A stretch of 64,000 nt of DNA, taken from the NCBI GenBank assembly GCA_026005135.1, contig BPKM01000003.1, positions 248,001 through 312,000 of the forward strand. The letters run 5' to 3'. How positions within the stretch are numbered: position 1 is the stretch's first letter; the number at the start of each line of letters is the position of its first letter. The notes beneath the pieces are model-generated. The model saw nothing but the letters and a program-made list of their open reading frames with translations. It was not told the DNA's origin and did not search any database. Shown one piece after another: positions 9,445 to 17,617 of this stretch. This DNA comes from Leptospiraceae bacterium. GTDB taxonomy: Bacteria; Spirochaetota; Leptospiria; Leptospirales; Leptonemataceae. A program made the translations under genes and the position numbers.

Positions 9445-10494
9445 TTAAAGTTCATTATCAGGTTTTTCTGCTGATTCAATAATATTTATATCAGAAAATT
9501 CTAATTTTAATATTTTATCAAGCATATCTTTATATTTTGTAATTTCAGTATTTCCTTTTTTATAATTATCATTTATTTTTTCGATTACTTTTCCTATATC
9601 TTCGTAATTCTTATAGAATTTATTAAAATGTTTTTGTAGATTATTAAGATTTTCTTGTAATTTTTTTACATTTTTTAAAATTTCAATATTTTTTATTCCC
9701 ATTAAAACAATATGTAGAAAAGCATAAAATGTGTTTGGGCTTACGGGAATTACTTTATTTTCCATTGCCTTTTTATAGATATTAGATTCTTTTCCTAAGG
9801 AATTTTTTTGTGCTATTGTTTCGTAAAAAATTGCTTCTGAAGGAATAAACATTAAAGCAAAATCTGATGTTCCCTTATCTTGTTTAATATATTTTTTACT
9901 TATATCTGTAATTTTATCTATGACGGATTTTTCAAATTCTTTCCAGTATTTTTCTTTTTCTTCATTAGTAGGAGATTCAAGATATTTTTGATAATTATCT
10001 TTCGGAAATTTCGCATCAATTGGAATAATAATATCTTTATATTTAATTACAGCATCTACTCTTTGACCATTTTCAATTGTATATTGTTTTTCCCACATAC
10101 CCGGTGGTAAAATTTTTTCTAACATTTCTTCTAAAATAAATTCTCCAAAATTTCCTCTAAGCTTAGGCATCTGGAGAATATCTTTGAGAGACTGACCTAT
10201 TTTTTGAACTTCTTCTTGTTGTTGAATTATTTGTTGAATGGTAGAATTAATAGATCCTATTGCTTTAACAGTTTGAATTGTCTGTTCATATATTTTATCT
10301 TTTGAATTATTTATAATTTCTTTTGTAGAGTTTAATTCATTATATAAATTAGTTTGAAATGTTAGAAATTGTTCTTTAAGGGATAAATCAATTTTCGCAG
10401 ATAAATCTTCGTAAGGTCTTTTAAATAATAAAATTAAAACCAAAATTATTAATATTACTAACGCTATTAATATACTCAACATTAAAATATTCAT
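9445..10494 (-). CDS. rmuC: RmuC-family DNA recombination protein
   Basis: A 349-residue protein with one N-terminal membrane segment (residues about 3-24), a coiled coil (about 35-100) and the RmuC domain, recognised by LRGNFGEFILEEML, VDAVIKY, PIDAKFP and the FIPSEAIFYE segment. RmuC proteins are nuclease-like and were linked in E. coli to limiting inversions at short repeats; their biochemical activity is poorly settled. It lies 128 nt upstream of the helicase gene on the same strand. A clean sigma70-type promoter precedes it, and AGGGG sits before ATG 10494. Its place at the head of a nuclease-helicase-methylase cluster may mean a shared role or may be coincidence. Confidence 0.85.
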   Translation of the reverse strand: MNILMLSILIALVILIILVLILLFKRPYEDLSAKIDLSLKEQFLTFQTNLYNELNSTKEIINNSKDKIYEQTIQTVKAIGSINSTIQQIIQQQEEVQKIGQSLKDILQMPKLRGNFGEFILEEMLEKILPPGMWEKQYTIENGQRVDAVIKYKDIIIPIDAKFPKDNYQKYLESPTNEEKEKYWKEFEKSVIDKITDISKKYIKQDKGTSDFALMFIPSEAIFYETIAQKNSLGKESNIYKKAMENKVIPVSPNTFYAFLHIVLMGIKNIEILKNVKKLQENLNNLQKHFNKFYKNYEDIGKVIEKINDNYKKGNTEITKYKDMLDKILKLEFSDINIIESAEKPDNEL

Positions 10495-10526
10495 ACTACC
10501 CCTACCTTTTTGTAGGTACTTAACTA

Positions 10527-10555
10527 AGAATAGTTGATTTGTTTCTCTTTGTCAA
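10527..10555 (-). promoter_or_regulatory. Sigma70-type promoter of rmuC
   Basis: On the minus strand TTGACA (10555-10550) is separated by exactly 17 nt from TATTCT (10532-10527). This is the best canonical promoter in the window. The short leader contains CCTAC-6 nt-GTAGG just before the AGGGG ribosome site, which could form a small hairpin. The end of the insertion sequence lies only about 28 bp upstream and leaves the promoter intact. Confidence 0.65.
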
Positions 10556-10582
10556 GCTATAAATTTCTGAAATTATCCCAAG

Positions 10583-11844
10583 AAATAGGACATTTTTTAA
10601 TTGTACAAAAAAAGTCCTCCTTCAATCTGTAATTTATCATTAATTTTTTATTTAATAACCAGACTGAAGGAGGAAGCAAATTATGATTAGTAAAAATTTT
10701 ATAAGACAATCTTATCAACAAATCTTACCTTATCAATCAAAAATTATTGATACATTTACTGAAATTTGTTATGCTATCATCCTTGCAAAATCTTTAAATG
10801 TTTCTGAAATTGCTAGACATCTTCCTCAAAATAGGATTAGAGGCAAAGATAAAGGAAAATTAAGAAGTTTTAATAGTATTTACAAATGGTTAAACAGAAA
10901 ATTGGAAGATTTAGCAACAAAATGTGATTGGAATATTTTATTCTCTTTATTACATAATGAAGTAGAATTTCTTATTGGTGATCCAACAGAAATCGAAAGA
11001 CTTTATTCTTATAAAACAGATTACGTAGGAAAACTTAAAGTAGGAGAAAGAGGTTATACTTTATTAAGCATTTCTGCCCCTTTTGAAGGACGAGCTTTAC
11101 CAATTTATTTCCTACTCTATTCTTCTTCTTTAATAGAACAGGAAAAAACTTCCCGTAATTTAAAGCATAAAGAGGCTTTTGAGAAAATTATTCAGATATT
11201 ACGAGAAATTCCCATTGTTTTAGACAGAGAATTTGCTTATGAAAGCCTAATACATTTTTTCCGTCTTTATCTTTGTAAATTTATTATTCGTCTCACTGAT
11301 AAAAAAGTAAAATTATATTATGATAATAAGAAAAAACAAGAAGTTTCTTTATCTATTCAACCCTCAGAATTGAAAGTCATAAAAAATGTTTATTATAAAG
11401 GTAAGGAAAAAGTAAACCTGATTGGTTTTTGGGACCCAAAATACCATAAACCATTATGGTTAATCACAAATATGGATGACCCAGAAAAATGTATAGAAAT
11501 TTATCAAAAAAGAATGAGAATCGAAGAAATGTTTCGTGATATAAAATCTTACTTTAGTATTGAAGACAATATGACAAGAAAATTATCTAAATTAGAAACA
11601 CTTTTATTTTTATTTTGTTTAACCTATCACATTATTGCCATTACAGGATATGTGACAAAACATCAATTCATTACAAATAATAACTTTAAAAAAAAGTATT
11701 CAGAAATATTCTTAATTTTATTTTTTGATTTTCGACATTTAAATATAAACAAAGAAACTATAATACAAATCTATCAAAAAACATTGGAATATATCTATAT
11801 TCATCTATATCCTAAATTTTATACTTCTACCCAATGTCCTATTT
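10583..11844 (+). mobile_element. IS4-family insertion sequence
   Basis: About 1.26 kb bounded by a 12-bp perfect inverted repeat: AAATAGGACATT at 10583-10594 and AATGTCCTATTT at 11833-11844. The true ends may lie a few bases further out, where the match becomes poor. No clear target duplication is visible. The element holds one transposase gene. The right repeat lies inside the last codons of that gene, so its stop codon (11853-11855) is at or beyond the element edge. Confidence 0.75.
10615..10674 (+). promoter_or_regulatory. Hairpin sequestering the transposase ribosome site
   Basis: TCCTCCTTCAATCTG (10615-10629) pairs with CAGACTGAAGGAGGA (10660-10674) at 14 of 15 positions, and the remaining pair can be G-U in RNA. 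The right arm contains the AAGGAGG ribosome site, 8-10 nt before ATG 10683. A transcript entering from outside would fold and hide the site. A transcript starting inside the 30-nt A/T-rich loop would not. Insertion sequences are known to use this to block expression from neighbouring promoters. Confidence 0.75.
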
Positions 11845-11855
11845 TTAGTCCGTAA
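10683..11855 (+). CDS. IS4-family DDE transposase
   Basis: 390 residues. The family signature Y-(2)-R-(3)-E-(6)-K is complete in the stretch YQKRMRIEEMFRDIK, which gives the catalytic Glu. The two catalytic Asp lie in LIGDPTE and in VLDREFAYE. The length is normal for the family and no frame break is seen, so the element may still be active. The start follows a strong AAGGAGG that lies in a hairpin. The last ten or so codons overlap the right inverted repeat. Confidence 0.9.
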   Translation: MISKNFIRQSYQQILPYQSKIIDTFTEICYAIILAKSLNVSEIARHLPQNRIRGKDKGKLRSFNSIYKWLNRKLEDLATKCDWNILFSLLHNEVEFLIGDPTEIERLYSYKTDYVGKLKVGERGYTLLSISAPFEGRALPIYFLLYSSSLIEQEKTSRNLKHKEAFEKIIQILREIPIVLDREFAYESLIHFFRLYLCKFIIRLTDKKVKLYYDNKKKQEVSLSIQPSELKVIKNVYYKGKEKVNLIGFWDPKYHKPLWLITNMDDPEKCIEIYQKRMRIEEMFRDIKSYFSIEDNMTRKLSKLETLLFLFCLTYHIIAITGYVTKHQFITNNNFKKKYSEIFLILFFDFRHLNINKETIIQIYQKTLEYIYIHLYPKFYTSTQCPIFSP

Positions 11856-11950
11856 GTCAGATAAATATAAATTTTTTGAAAAACTCGTAAATATTCAATT
11901 TATATTATTATTTTATTATACTTATGACATAATATTTCGACTTATTCTCA

Positions 11951-12066
11951 TTGCTTTATATTTTCTTTAACCACAGAGAATGGCAAGGAGAAGTACGGAG
12001 AAGGATAAACAGAGATATTATATAAACTTAAATCCCCTCCGTGTCCTTCCGCACACTTCGTGGTTA
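11951..12066 (+). repeat. Dispersed ACCACAGAG-type intergenic repeat, copy 2 (full)
   Basis: The first 68 bases equal copy 1. The element then continues to a right half ending CTTCGTGGTTA. TAACCAC at 11968-11974 and GTGGTTA at 12060-12066 are perfect inverted ends, with partial pairing inside (GGAG and CTCC blocks). Imperfect palindromes of this ACCACAGAG type are, as I recall, scattered between genes in many unrelated bacteria. Here it fills much of the gap between the insertion sequence and the next gene. The rest of the gap (12067-12175) holds only a 19-codon frame at 12081-12140 with unusually G-rich bases, which I cannot support as a gene. Confidence 0.75.
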
Positions 12067-12175
12067 TATATTATTCAACAATGAAGAATTTCGCGGGGAT
12101 GTTCGGACTATTTAAAAGCAAAGATAAGTTAAAGAGTTAATCACAAAAATCCTAAGTACTCCTCTAATTAGATAT

Positions 12176-12846
12176 TTATAAAGGAAATTCATAAGAATAA
12201 AAAATTTCAATACCTTTTTCTTTTGCATATTCTTCGGTTTCTGGAATGGCAATATTTGTTACAAAAAGATAAAATTTTTCGCCTTTAAAAAGTTCATTAA
12301 ATATAAACTGTTTTTTTAAAAATTCTTCAATATGTTTTTTCTTTAGTTGAGTTTTTGCTTCTCCTATAATCCAGATTTCTTTATTATTTTTTAATCCTTT
12401 ACCAATAATATTTATTTCTATATTGTGATTTCCTTTATAGGGGAAAAATTTTCTTTTTAAAGGTTCAATGATTTGTATATTATATTTTTCTTTTAGAATT
12501 GCTGGTAATCCTTTATATGCTCTATCTTCTAATAGGTAGCCAAAAGAATGAGAAAGCCCTCCTAATTCCTTTCTTGTTTTTTTATGTTCCTGAACTAAGT
12601 TTCTTAATTCTTTAGCTAATTCTTTAACTTCTAATGCTCTGTTTGTTTTTGAGCTTCAGCTAATTCTTTAATTTCTTGTGCTGTTTGTTTTTGAGCTTCA
12701 GCTAATTCTTTAACAATTTGTTTTAATTCATTAAAATCACTTACTTTTACTAAGTCATTTAAAACATTAGCATATTCTTCTAAAACTTCTGCCTGTTCTG
12801 GTGTAAAAACTTTTCTGATTTTTTCTTTTAACTCTACTAAATTCAT
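12176..12846 (-). pseudogene. Frameshifted PD-(D/E)XK-type nuclease-like protein with coiled coil (DUF3782-like)
   Basis: The frame from ATG 12846 stops at 12631 after 71 residues: an N-terminal helix followed by the coiled-coil repeat KELAEAQKQT. A second frame then runs unbroken to TAA 12178-12176 and encodes the expected rest: HSFGYLLED, then IEINIIGKG and the nuclease-like EAK in IWIIGEAKTQL. Comparing the two tandem copies of the repeat places the fault after CAAACAG, where two extra bases (AG) have been inserted. Whole, the protein would have about 223 residues. Family members usually have Asp where this one has Asn (EINI), so catalysis is doubtful even when repaired. The family is common in thermophiles and cyanobacteria and its role is unclear. 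Confidence 0.7.
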
Positions 12847-12948
12847 CTTATTATAATATATATATTTTTTTTCATTTTTCTAACAAAAAAATTCTGTCAA
12901 TATAATTTTTCTACAACAATTGTCTGTTCTCTGTAATTTATATTTTTC

Positions 12949-13051
12949 TAACCTTGTATAATGAAAAAGAGTACAAAAGAAGAGAAAGTAAATAGAGATA
13001 ATTTTAAAACCTAAAAAATCTTCCATGTCCTCTGCTTCCTGTGTGGTTTTA
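12949..13051 (+). repeat. Degenerate third copy of the ACCACAGAG-type repeat
   Basis: TAACC at the left, AGAGTACAAAAGAAGAG and AAATAGAGATAAT in the middle, and TTCCATGTCCTCTGCTTCC with GTGTGGTTTTA at the right follow the same order as copy 2 with many changes. It lies in the roughly 300-nt gap between the frameshifted gene and the next membrane protein. Nothing else is recognisable in that gap. Confidence 0.5.
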
Positions 13052-13145
13052 TTTTTCTAATTTAAAAAAATGCAAAAAAATTAAAAATAAATATAAAATA
13101 ATTCTTGAAATCATAATCTATATTCTTAAAATATAATAGGGGAAA

Positions 13146-13580
13146 ATGTTAGTAAATTATTGTACATTGAATGAGATTGGTGCTATATTATTAGTATTTT
13201 ATATAAATATTATTGCTGAGGGTAAAGGATATGAAATTTTTTTTCCAGCGGGTATGTTTTCTGCTTTATTATGTTCTTATGTAATTGGTAAGTTGATCTT
13301 AAAACAACCTCTTACAGAAAAAAAGATTATAATTGCTGGTATTTTGGTTGGTACGATTTCTCATTATTTTGCCTGGTTATTTGCTTCGTTTTTTATGACA
13401 TTGTGTTATTTTATATGGGATGGTTGTAAAAGTTCTTTAAATGAGCCTCCTATATTTTTCTGGGATATGTTATATATGGGATTTTTATATAGTTTTACAA
13501 GTTTAATATTTTTCGGCTGGTTTTCTGTATCATGGGCTATTGCATCTGGATTTTTAATAAGTATTTTTTTTAGTGAATAA
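13146..13580 (+). CDS. Small integral membrane protein, unknown
   Basis: 144 residues with about four hydrophobic segments (roughly 8-22, 32-52, 60-82 and 105-143) joined by short loops. ATAGGGGAAA directly before ATG supplies a ribosome site. No motif points to a family; the arrangement resembles small DUF-type membrane proteins. It stands alone, with the degenerate repeat upstream and a convergent macrodomain gene downstream. Confidence 0.6.
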   Translation: MLVNYCTLNEIGAILLVFYINIIAEGKGYEIFFPAGMFSALLCSYVIGKLILKQPLTEKKIIIAGILVGTISHYFAWLFASFFMTLCYFIWDGCKSSLNEPPIFFWDMLYMGFLYSFTSLIFFGWFSVSWAIASGFLISIFFSE

Positions 13581-13712
13581 AATCTATTATAATAAAGTTT
13601 AAAAGAAAATATGATAAAGTAAGATAATTAAAACATAAAATCACATATTGAAATAAAATTATATAAAATTTTTTTTAAAAGGGTATTTATTATTTTTTAA
13701 TGAGTTCAATTG

Positions 13713-14222
13713 TCATAGATATTTTTTATATTCCCTATACACATCATCTGTAAAACAAACAAAATACACTTTTTCGGGTAAAGGTGATTTTTCTAATTCT
13801 TCTTTAACTGTTTCTATTGCAATGGGTACAGCTTTTTCTATTGGATAGCCATATGCACCAGTGCTGATAGAAGGAAATGCAATAGTTTTTATATTATATT
13901 GTCTTGCTAATTCTAAACTTCGTTTATAACAGGATTTTAATAATTCTGGTTCATTGTAATTGCCCCCACGCCATATAGGTCCTACGGTGTGAATAACATA
14001 TTTAGCAGGTAATCGATATCCTTTGGTGATTTTTGCATCTCCAGTATCACAACCACCTAAGGTTCGACATTCTTCTAATAGTTCTGGACCAGCTGCTCGA
14101 TGTATTGCTCCATCAACTCCACCACCACCTAACAAAGAATTATTTGCAGCATTTACAATTGCATCTACTTCCATTTTTGTTATATCGCCTTTTACAACTT
14201 CTATACGATTTTTAATATCCAT
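13713..14222 (-). CDS. Macrodomain protein, O-acetyl-ADP-ribose deacetylase type
   Basis: 169 residues, a single complete macrodomain of the YmdB/MacroD type. Seen: the start VVKGDIT, NAAN at 24-27, the ribose-binding loop [10 protein letters not shown] at 32-41, HTVGPIW at 77-83 and the phosphate loop [10 protein letters not shown] at 117-126. The family removes ADP-ribose-linked groups from O-acetyl-ADP-ribose or from mono-ADP-ribosylated Asp/Glu. It is cytoplasmic. It lies 43 nt downstream of the permease gene and may be read with it. A perfect 14-bp palindrome, AGTAAAATTTTACT (14257-14270), lies between them and overlaps the permease stop codon. No toxin partner is next to it. Confidence 0.92.
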   Translation of the reverse strand: MDIKNRIEVVKGDITKMEVDAIVNAANNSLLGGGGVDGAIHRAAGPELLEECRTLGGCDTGDAKITKGYRLPAKYVIHTVGPIWRGGNYNEPELLKSCYKRSLELARQYNIKTIAFPSISTGAYGYPIEKAVPIAIETVKEELEKSPLPEKVYFVCFTDDVYREYKKYL

Positions 14223-14265
14223 ATCTAAATTATAAATTATAGATTATTATTATTCAAGTAAAATT

Positions 14266-15708
14266 TTACTGAAATGGATAATTTAATATAGATTTACGAA
14301 TTTCCCTTATGCTTTTATTTTTATGAATAACTTTTACCCAGAATAGATAAAAAGGTATTCCAGTCAAAATAGCAATAACTGCTATTGTACATTCTAACGG
14401 TCTTCCAATATAACTAACTATCATTGTTATAATGGAAAAGATAATAAATATCAAAGGAAATAAAGGATATAAAGGAGTTTGATAAGGACTTTTGATATGT
14501 GGATGTTTTTTTCTAAGATACATTAAACCTATTACAGACATTAAAGGAAAGATGGCTAAAGCGAAGCCCATATAAGTTTGAATTTGTTCATATGTACCGC
14601 TCCATATATATATTATTGCTAATATACACTGGATAATAAAGGACATAACAGGGGTATTAAATTTTGGATGTAAATGTGCTGCTGCCTGAAAAAATAAATT
14701 ATCTCTTGCCATAGCATAATAAACACGAGGTCCAATCATTATAGTTGCAGATATAGTGGATAGCAAAATAATAAAGAAACCTATATTAAAAAATGTGGTA
14801 ATATTGTTTCCGAAAAGATTAGATGCAGTAATAGCTGCAATTGCTTCTTGACCTTCTAATTGCTGGGCAGGTGTAGACCAATAATATAATACATTTAATA
14901 AAAAATATAAAATCATCACAATAATAGTTCCACCAATTAATGCTCGAGGAAGATTTTTTTCTGGTTCCTGTATTTCTTCTGCTAAATAAGAAGCCCCATT
15001 CCAGCCACTATATGCAAACATTACAAATAATAAACCAAGACCTATACCACTCCATTGTACAGGTTCATCTTTTAAATTACTGATAAAATTATAATTTTGA
15101 TTATTAAAGATTACATAAAATCCAGAAATAAGAAAAATTATAATTAATATGACTTTTAGCAATGTTAAAAAATTTTGTAAATAACCACCTTTTTTTACTT
15201 CTACAAGATGAACAATAGTAAAAAATAAAATCAATATACTACCAAATAGTTTTTTTCCAAAAGCATCTTCGAAAAATAGTGTAATTTCGCTATCTGGTCT
15301 TATAACAAGTAATGCTTTATGTATATAATCACCTGCAAGAAGTCCAGCAGAAGCAGCAGGAGCAGAAAAAGCAACAATAAAAGAAACCCAGCCAGTTAAA
15401 AACGATGGTAATAATCCAAAAATATTTTTTAAATATACATATTCTCCACCTGCATGTGGCATTAAAGTAGAAAGTTCTGCATAACATAAAGCACCAGATA
15501 ATGCGACAATACCACCTAAAATCCATAAAATTAATACAGCATAAGAATTTTGTACCGCAGCTTGAATAATTCCAGTATTACCAAATATTCCAGATCCAAT
15601 CATACTTGCCATTACGACAAACATTGCAGTCCATAATCCTAATTGTCTTTTTAGAGAAGTTGTAGGATTGTTCTGTATTGTATTTGCTGTTTTTGTTATA
15701 GAACTCAT
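14266..15708 (-). CDS. APC-family amino-acid permease
   Basis: 480 residues with twelve predicted membrane segments. The first is marked by MASMIGSGIFGNTG, the helix-1 substrate-binding signature of the amino acid-polyamine-organocation family. The FAYSGWNGASYLAEEIQEPEKNLPRALIGG segment fits the LAT-like/serine-threonine exchanger or general amino-acid transporter group. It should import or exchange amino acids across the inner membrane; the substrate cannot be told. AGAGG precedes the ATG. The gene is divergent from the lipoprotein gene at 15818. Confidence 0.9.
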   Translation of the reverse strand: MSSITKTANTIQNNPTTSLKRQLGLWTAMFVVMASMIGSGIFGNTGIIQAAVQNSYAVLILWILGGIVALSGALCYAELSTLMPHAGGEYVYLKNIFGLLPSFLTGWVSFIVAFSAPAASAGLLAGDYIHKALLVIRPDSEITLFFEDAFGKKLFGSILILFFTIVHLVEVKKGGYLQNFLTLLKVILIIIFLISGFYVIFNNQNYNFISNLKDEPVQWSGIGLGLLFVMFAYSGWNGASYLAEEIQEPEKNLPRALIGGTIIVMILYFLLNVLYYWSTPAQQLEGQEAIAAITASNLFGNNITTFFNIGFFIILLSTISATIMIGPRVYYAMARDNLFFQAAAHLHPKFNTPVMSFIIQCILAIIYIWSGTYEQIQTYMGFALAIFPLMSVIGLMYLRKKHPHIKSPYQTPLYPLFPLIFIIFSIITMIVSYIGRPLECTIAVIAILTGIPFYLFWVKVIHKNKSIREIRKSILNYPFQ

Positions 15709-15780
15709 ATAACCTCTATAAAAAATGTTTATTTATTAGCCAACCATTTTACATATAGTATTTAAAATGGCAATTTTTTA

Positions 15781-15786
15781 TTGACG
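15781..15786 (+). promoter_or_regulatory. TTGACG box upstream of the 15818 gene
   Basis: TTGACGT begins 37 nt before ATG 15818. The same box begins exactly 35 nt before the ATG codons at 38638 and 56267. The spacing fits a -35 element of a nearly leaderless promoter, though no good -10 box is visible in any of the three. Confidence 0.35.
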
Positions 15787-15817
15787 TCTATTGAAAAAAT
15801 TTGATTTCGTCTTATTT

Positions 15818-16990
15818 ATGCAATATTTAAATAAATATTTTATTGTTAAAATTATATTATTTTTATTATTTATAAATAATATAAATTGTCAGGAAAAAGA
15901 AAACAATCAAAATCATTCTAAAGACCAAATACAAATTGATAATAATAAAACGATTTCTGGACGGATATTGGCTGGAATACTTTCCCCTTCGCAAGAGATA
16001 GACAATCAAGAATATTTAAAAATTATTAAAACAAAAATTTATGAAAGTCACTATGACGAAATGCAAAAAGCCTGGAAAAAAGCAGAAGAAGTAAGATTAA
16101 AAAAAATACGTGATTGGGTTCAATTAGAATTAGCACATTTATGCAATAAAAATTATCCAGTATTTTATCCTTTTAGTGGACCTGATATATTGAATGCAGA
16201 AATTTTATTTCCCTGTGCTCAAGAATATATTTTATTTGGATTAGAACCACCAGGTTATTTAAGAGATATTACATCTCTAAATCATAAAGATCTAAATCGT
16301 TATTTATATTATATTAGAGATAGTTTAAAAAGTATTTTAAATTATTCCTTTTTTAGAACTAATGATATGAAAATCGATTTTTTTAAAGAGTTAGATGGTG
16401 TAGCCCCTGTTTTACTTACATTTCTTACCTATAATAAAAATCAAATTATTAGGATTACGCCGGTAAGATTACTTCCAGATGGTATTGTAGAAGATAATTT
16501 AGACAATAAAGGCATAAAAGGAATACGATTTTATTATAAAAATATAGAAAATCATTTAGAACATAATGATAAAATTAAAATGATTACTTATTTTCAAATA
16601 GATATATCTAATTCTAATTTAAAACAAAATCAATACTTTTTAGAAATATTACAAAAAAAATCACCCTATATTACTTTTTTAAAGGCAGCATCGTATTTGA
16701 TGTATAGAAATAGTTTTTCTGATATTCGCAATTTTATTTTAAATTATAGTGATTATATTATACAGGATGATTCTGGTATACCAATAAAATATTTTGATAC
16801 AACAAAATGGAAATTAACCTTTTATGGAAATTATACTAAACCTATTAAATTATTTATTAATCGATATCAGCCAGAATTAAGAGAAATATATAAAGATAAA
16901 AAAAATATTAAACCTTTACCATTTGGGACTGGTTACCAATTTTATCCAGGTACTTCCAATTTAATGATTGCAGAAAAAATAAAAAATTAA
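15818..16990 (+). CDS. Exported protein, possible lipoprotein, unknown function
   Basis: I start this at ATG 15818 (390 residues) rather than at the upstream TTG 15791, because the signal sequence then looks normal: Lys6, a hydrophobic stretch 8-19, and Cys24 in NNINC. That lipobox is weak and fits only loose spirochaetal rules, so a plain signal peptide is possible. The mature part begins with a polar linker, followed by a mixed domain with GILSPSQEI and repeated Tyr/Asn-rich strands. No family recognised. It ends one base before the convergent nadD gene ends. Confidence 0.6.
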   Translation: MQYLNKYFIVKIILFLLFINNINCQEKENNQNHSKDQIQIDNNKTISGRILAGILSPSQEIDNQEYLKIIKTKIYESHYDEMQKAWKKAEEVRLKKIRDWVQLELAHLCNKNYPVFYPFSGPDILNAEILFPCAQEYILFGLEPPGYLRDITSLNHKDLNRYLYYIRDSLKSILNYSFFRTNDMKIDFFKELDGVAPVLLTFLTYNKNQIIRITPVRLLPDGIVEDNLDNKGIKGIRFYYKNIENHLEHNDKIKMITYFQIDISNSNLKQNQYFLEILQKKSPYITFLKAASYLMYRNSFSDIRNFILNYSDYIIQDDSGIPIKYFDTTKWKLTFYGNYTKPIKLFINRYQPELREIYKDKKNIKPLPFGTGYQFYPGTSNLMIAEKIKN

Positions 16991-17617
16991 TTATAAATAT
17001 AATTTATATTTTTTTATTAAAGAATAAACTTCTGGTAAAAGACAATCTTTTAAAGATTCATAATTTATAGATTCTTGAATTTTTTTTCGTATATCTGATG
17101 AGCTACAATTGGGTGGTGTAAATTCTAAAATGATAAATTCTCCCATAGGAAAAAAACTTTTTAATTGCTGGATTTGTTTTTTTGTTTTTTTTAATGACTG
17201 AGAAGCTCTTTGTATTATAAAAATTGGATAATAAGTTAAAATCCATTCAATTTCTTTCCATAAATGAAGGGTTTCTAAACTATCTGCACCTAATAATAGT
17301 CCTGTTTTTATATTATCCTGTAATTTTCTTAATGTATTTGCTGTATAATTGATTGTTTTTTCTTTAATTTCTATATCTAAGAGTTTTATTTTATTGTATA
17401 AATCATCATTAAAATAAGAACGAAGGGCAATTTGTAGAATTTCAAAGCGAATTTCTGCTGGTGCATATTGATTTTTTTCTTTTAATGGTGATTGATAGGT
17501 AGGTATAATAAAAATTTCATAACATATTTGTTCTTTCAATATATATTCAATTGTTGCAAGATGTCCTTTATGAACTGGGTTAAATGAACCACCATAAATT
17601 AGACGAGGTATAATCAT
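16991..17617 (-). CDS. nadD: Nicotinate-nucleotide adenylyltransferase
   Basis: 208 residues, normal for the family. It joins nicotinate mononucleotide and ATP to give deamido-NAD in the cytoplasm, the step before NAD synthetase. The nucleotidyltransferase motif GGSFNPVHKGH is at 9-19, and the C-terminal SSSDIR at 172-177 corresponds to the usual ISSTxIR. Its ATG overlaps the proA stop codon by 4 nt (17614-17617). In many bacteria nadD follows proA, so the order supports the call. Confidence 0.95.
   Translation of the reverse strand: MIIPRLIYGGSFNPVHKGHLATIEYILKEQICYEIFIIPTYQSPLKEKNQYAPAEIRFEILQIALRSYFNDDLYNKIKLLDIEIKEKTINYTANTLRKLQDNIKTGLLLGADSLETLHLWKEIEWILTYYPIFIIQRASQSLKKTKKQIQQLKSFFPMGEFIILEFTPPNCSSSDIRKKIQESINYESLKDCLLPEVYSLIKKYKLYL

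Noticed and set aside
14023..14235. Open frames on the plus strand across the macrodomain gene
   Set aside because: They are composition shadows of the opposite strand; the macrodomain frame has all family motifs.
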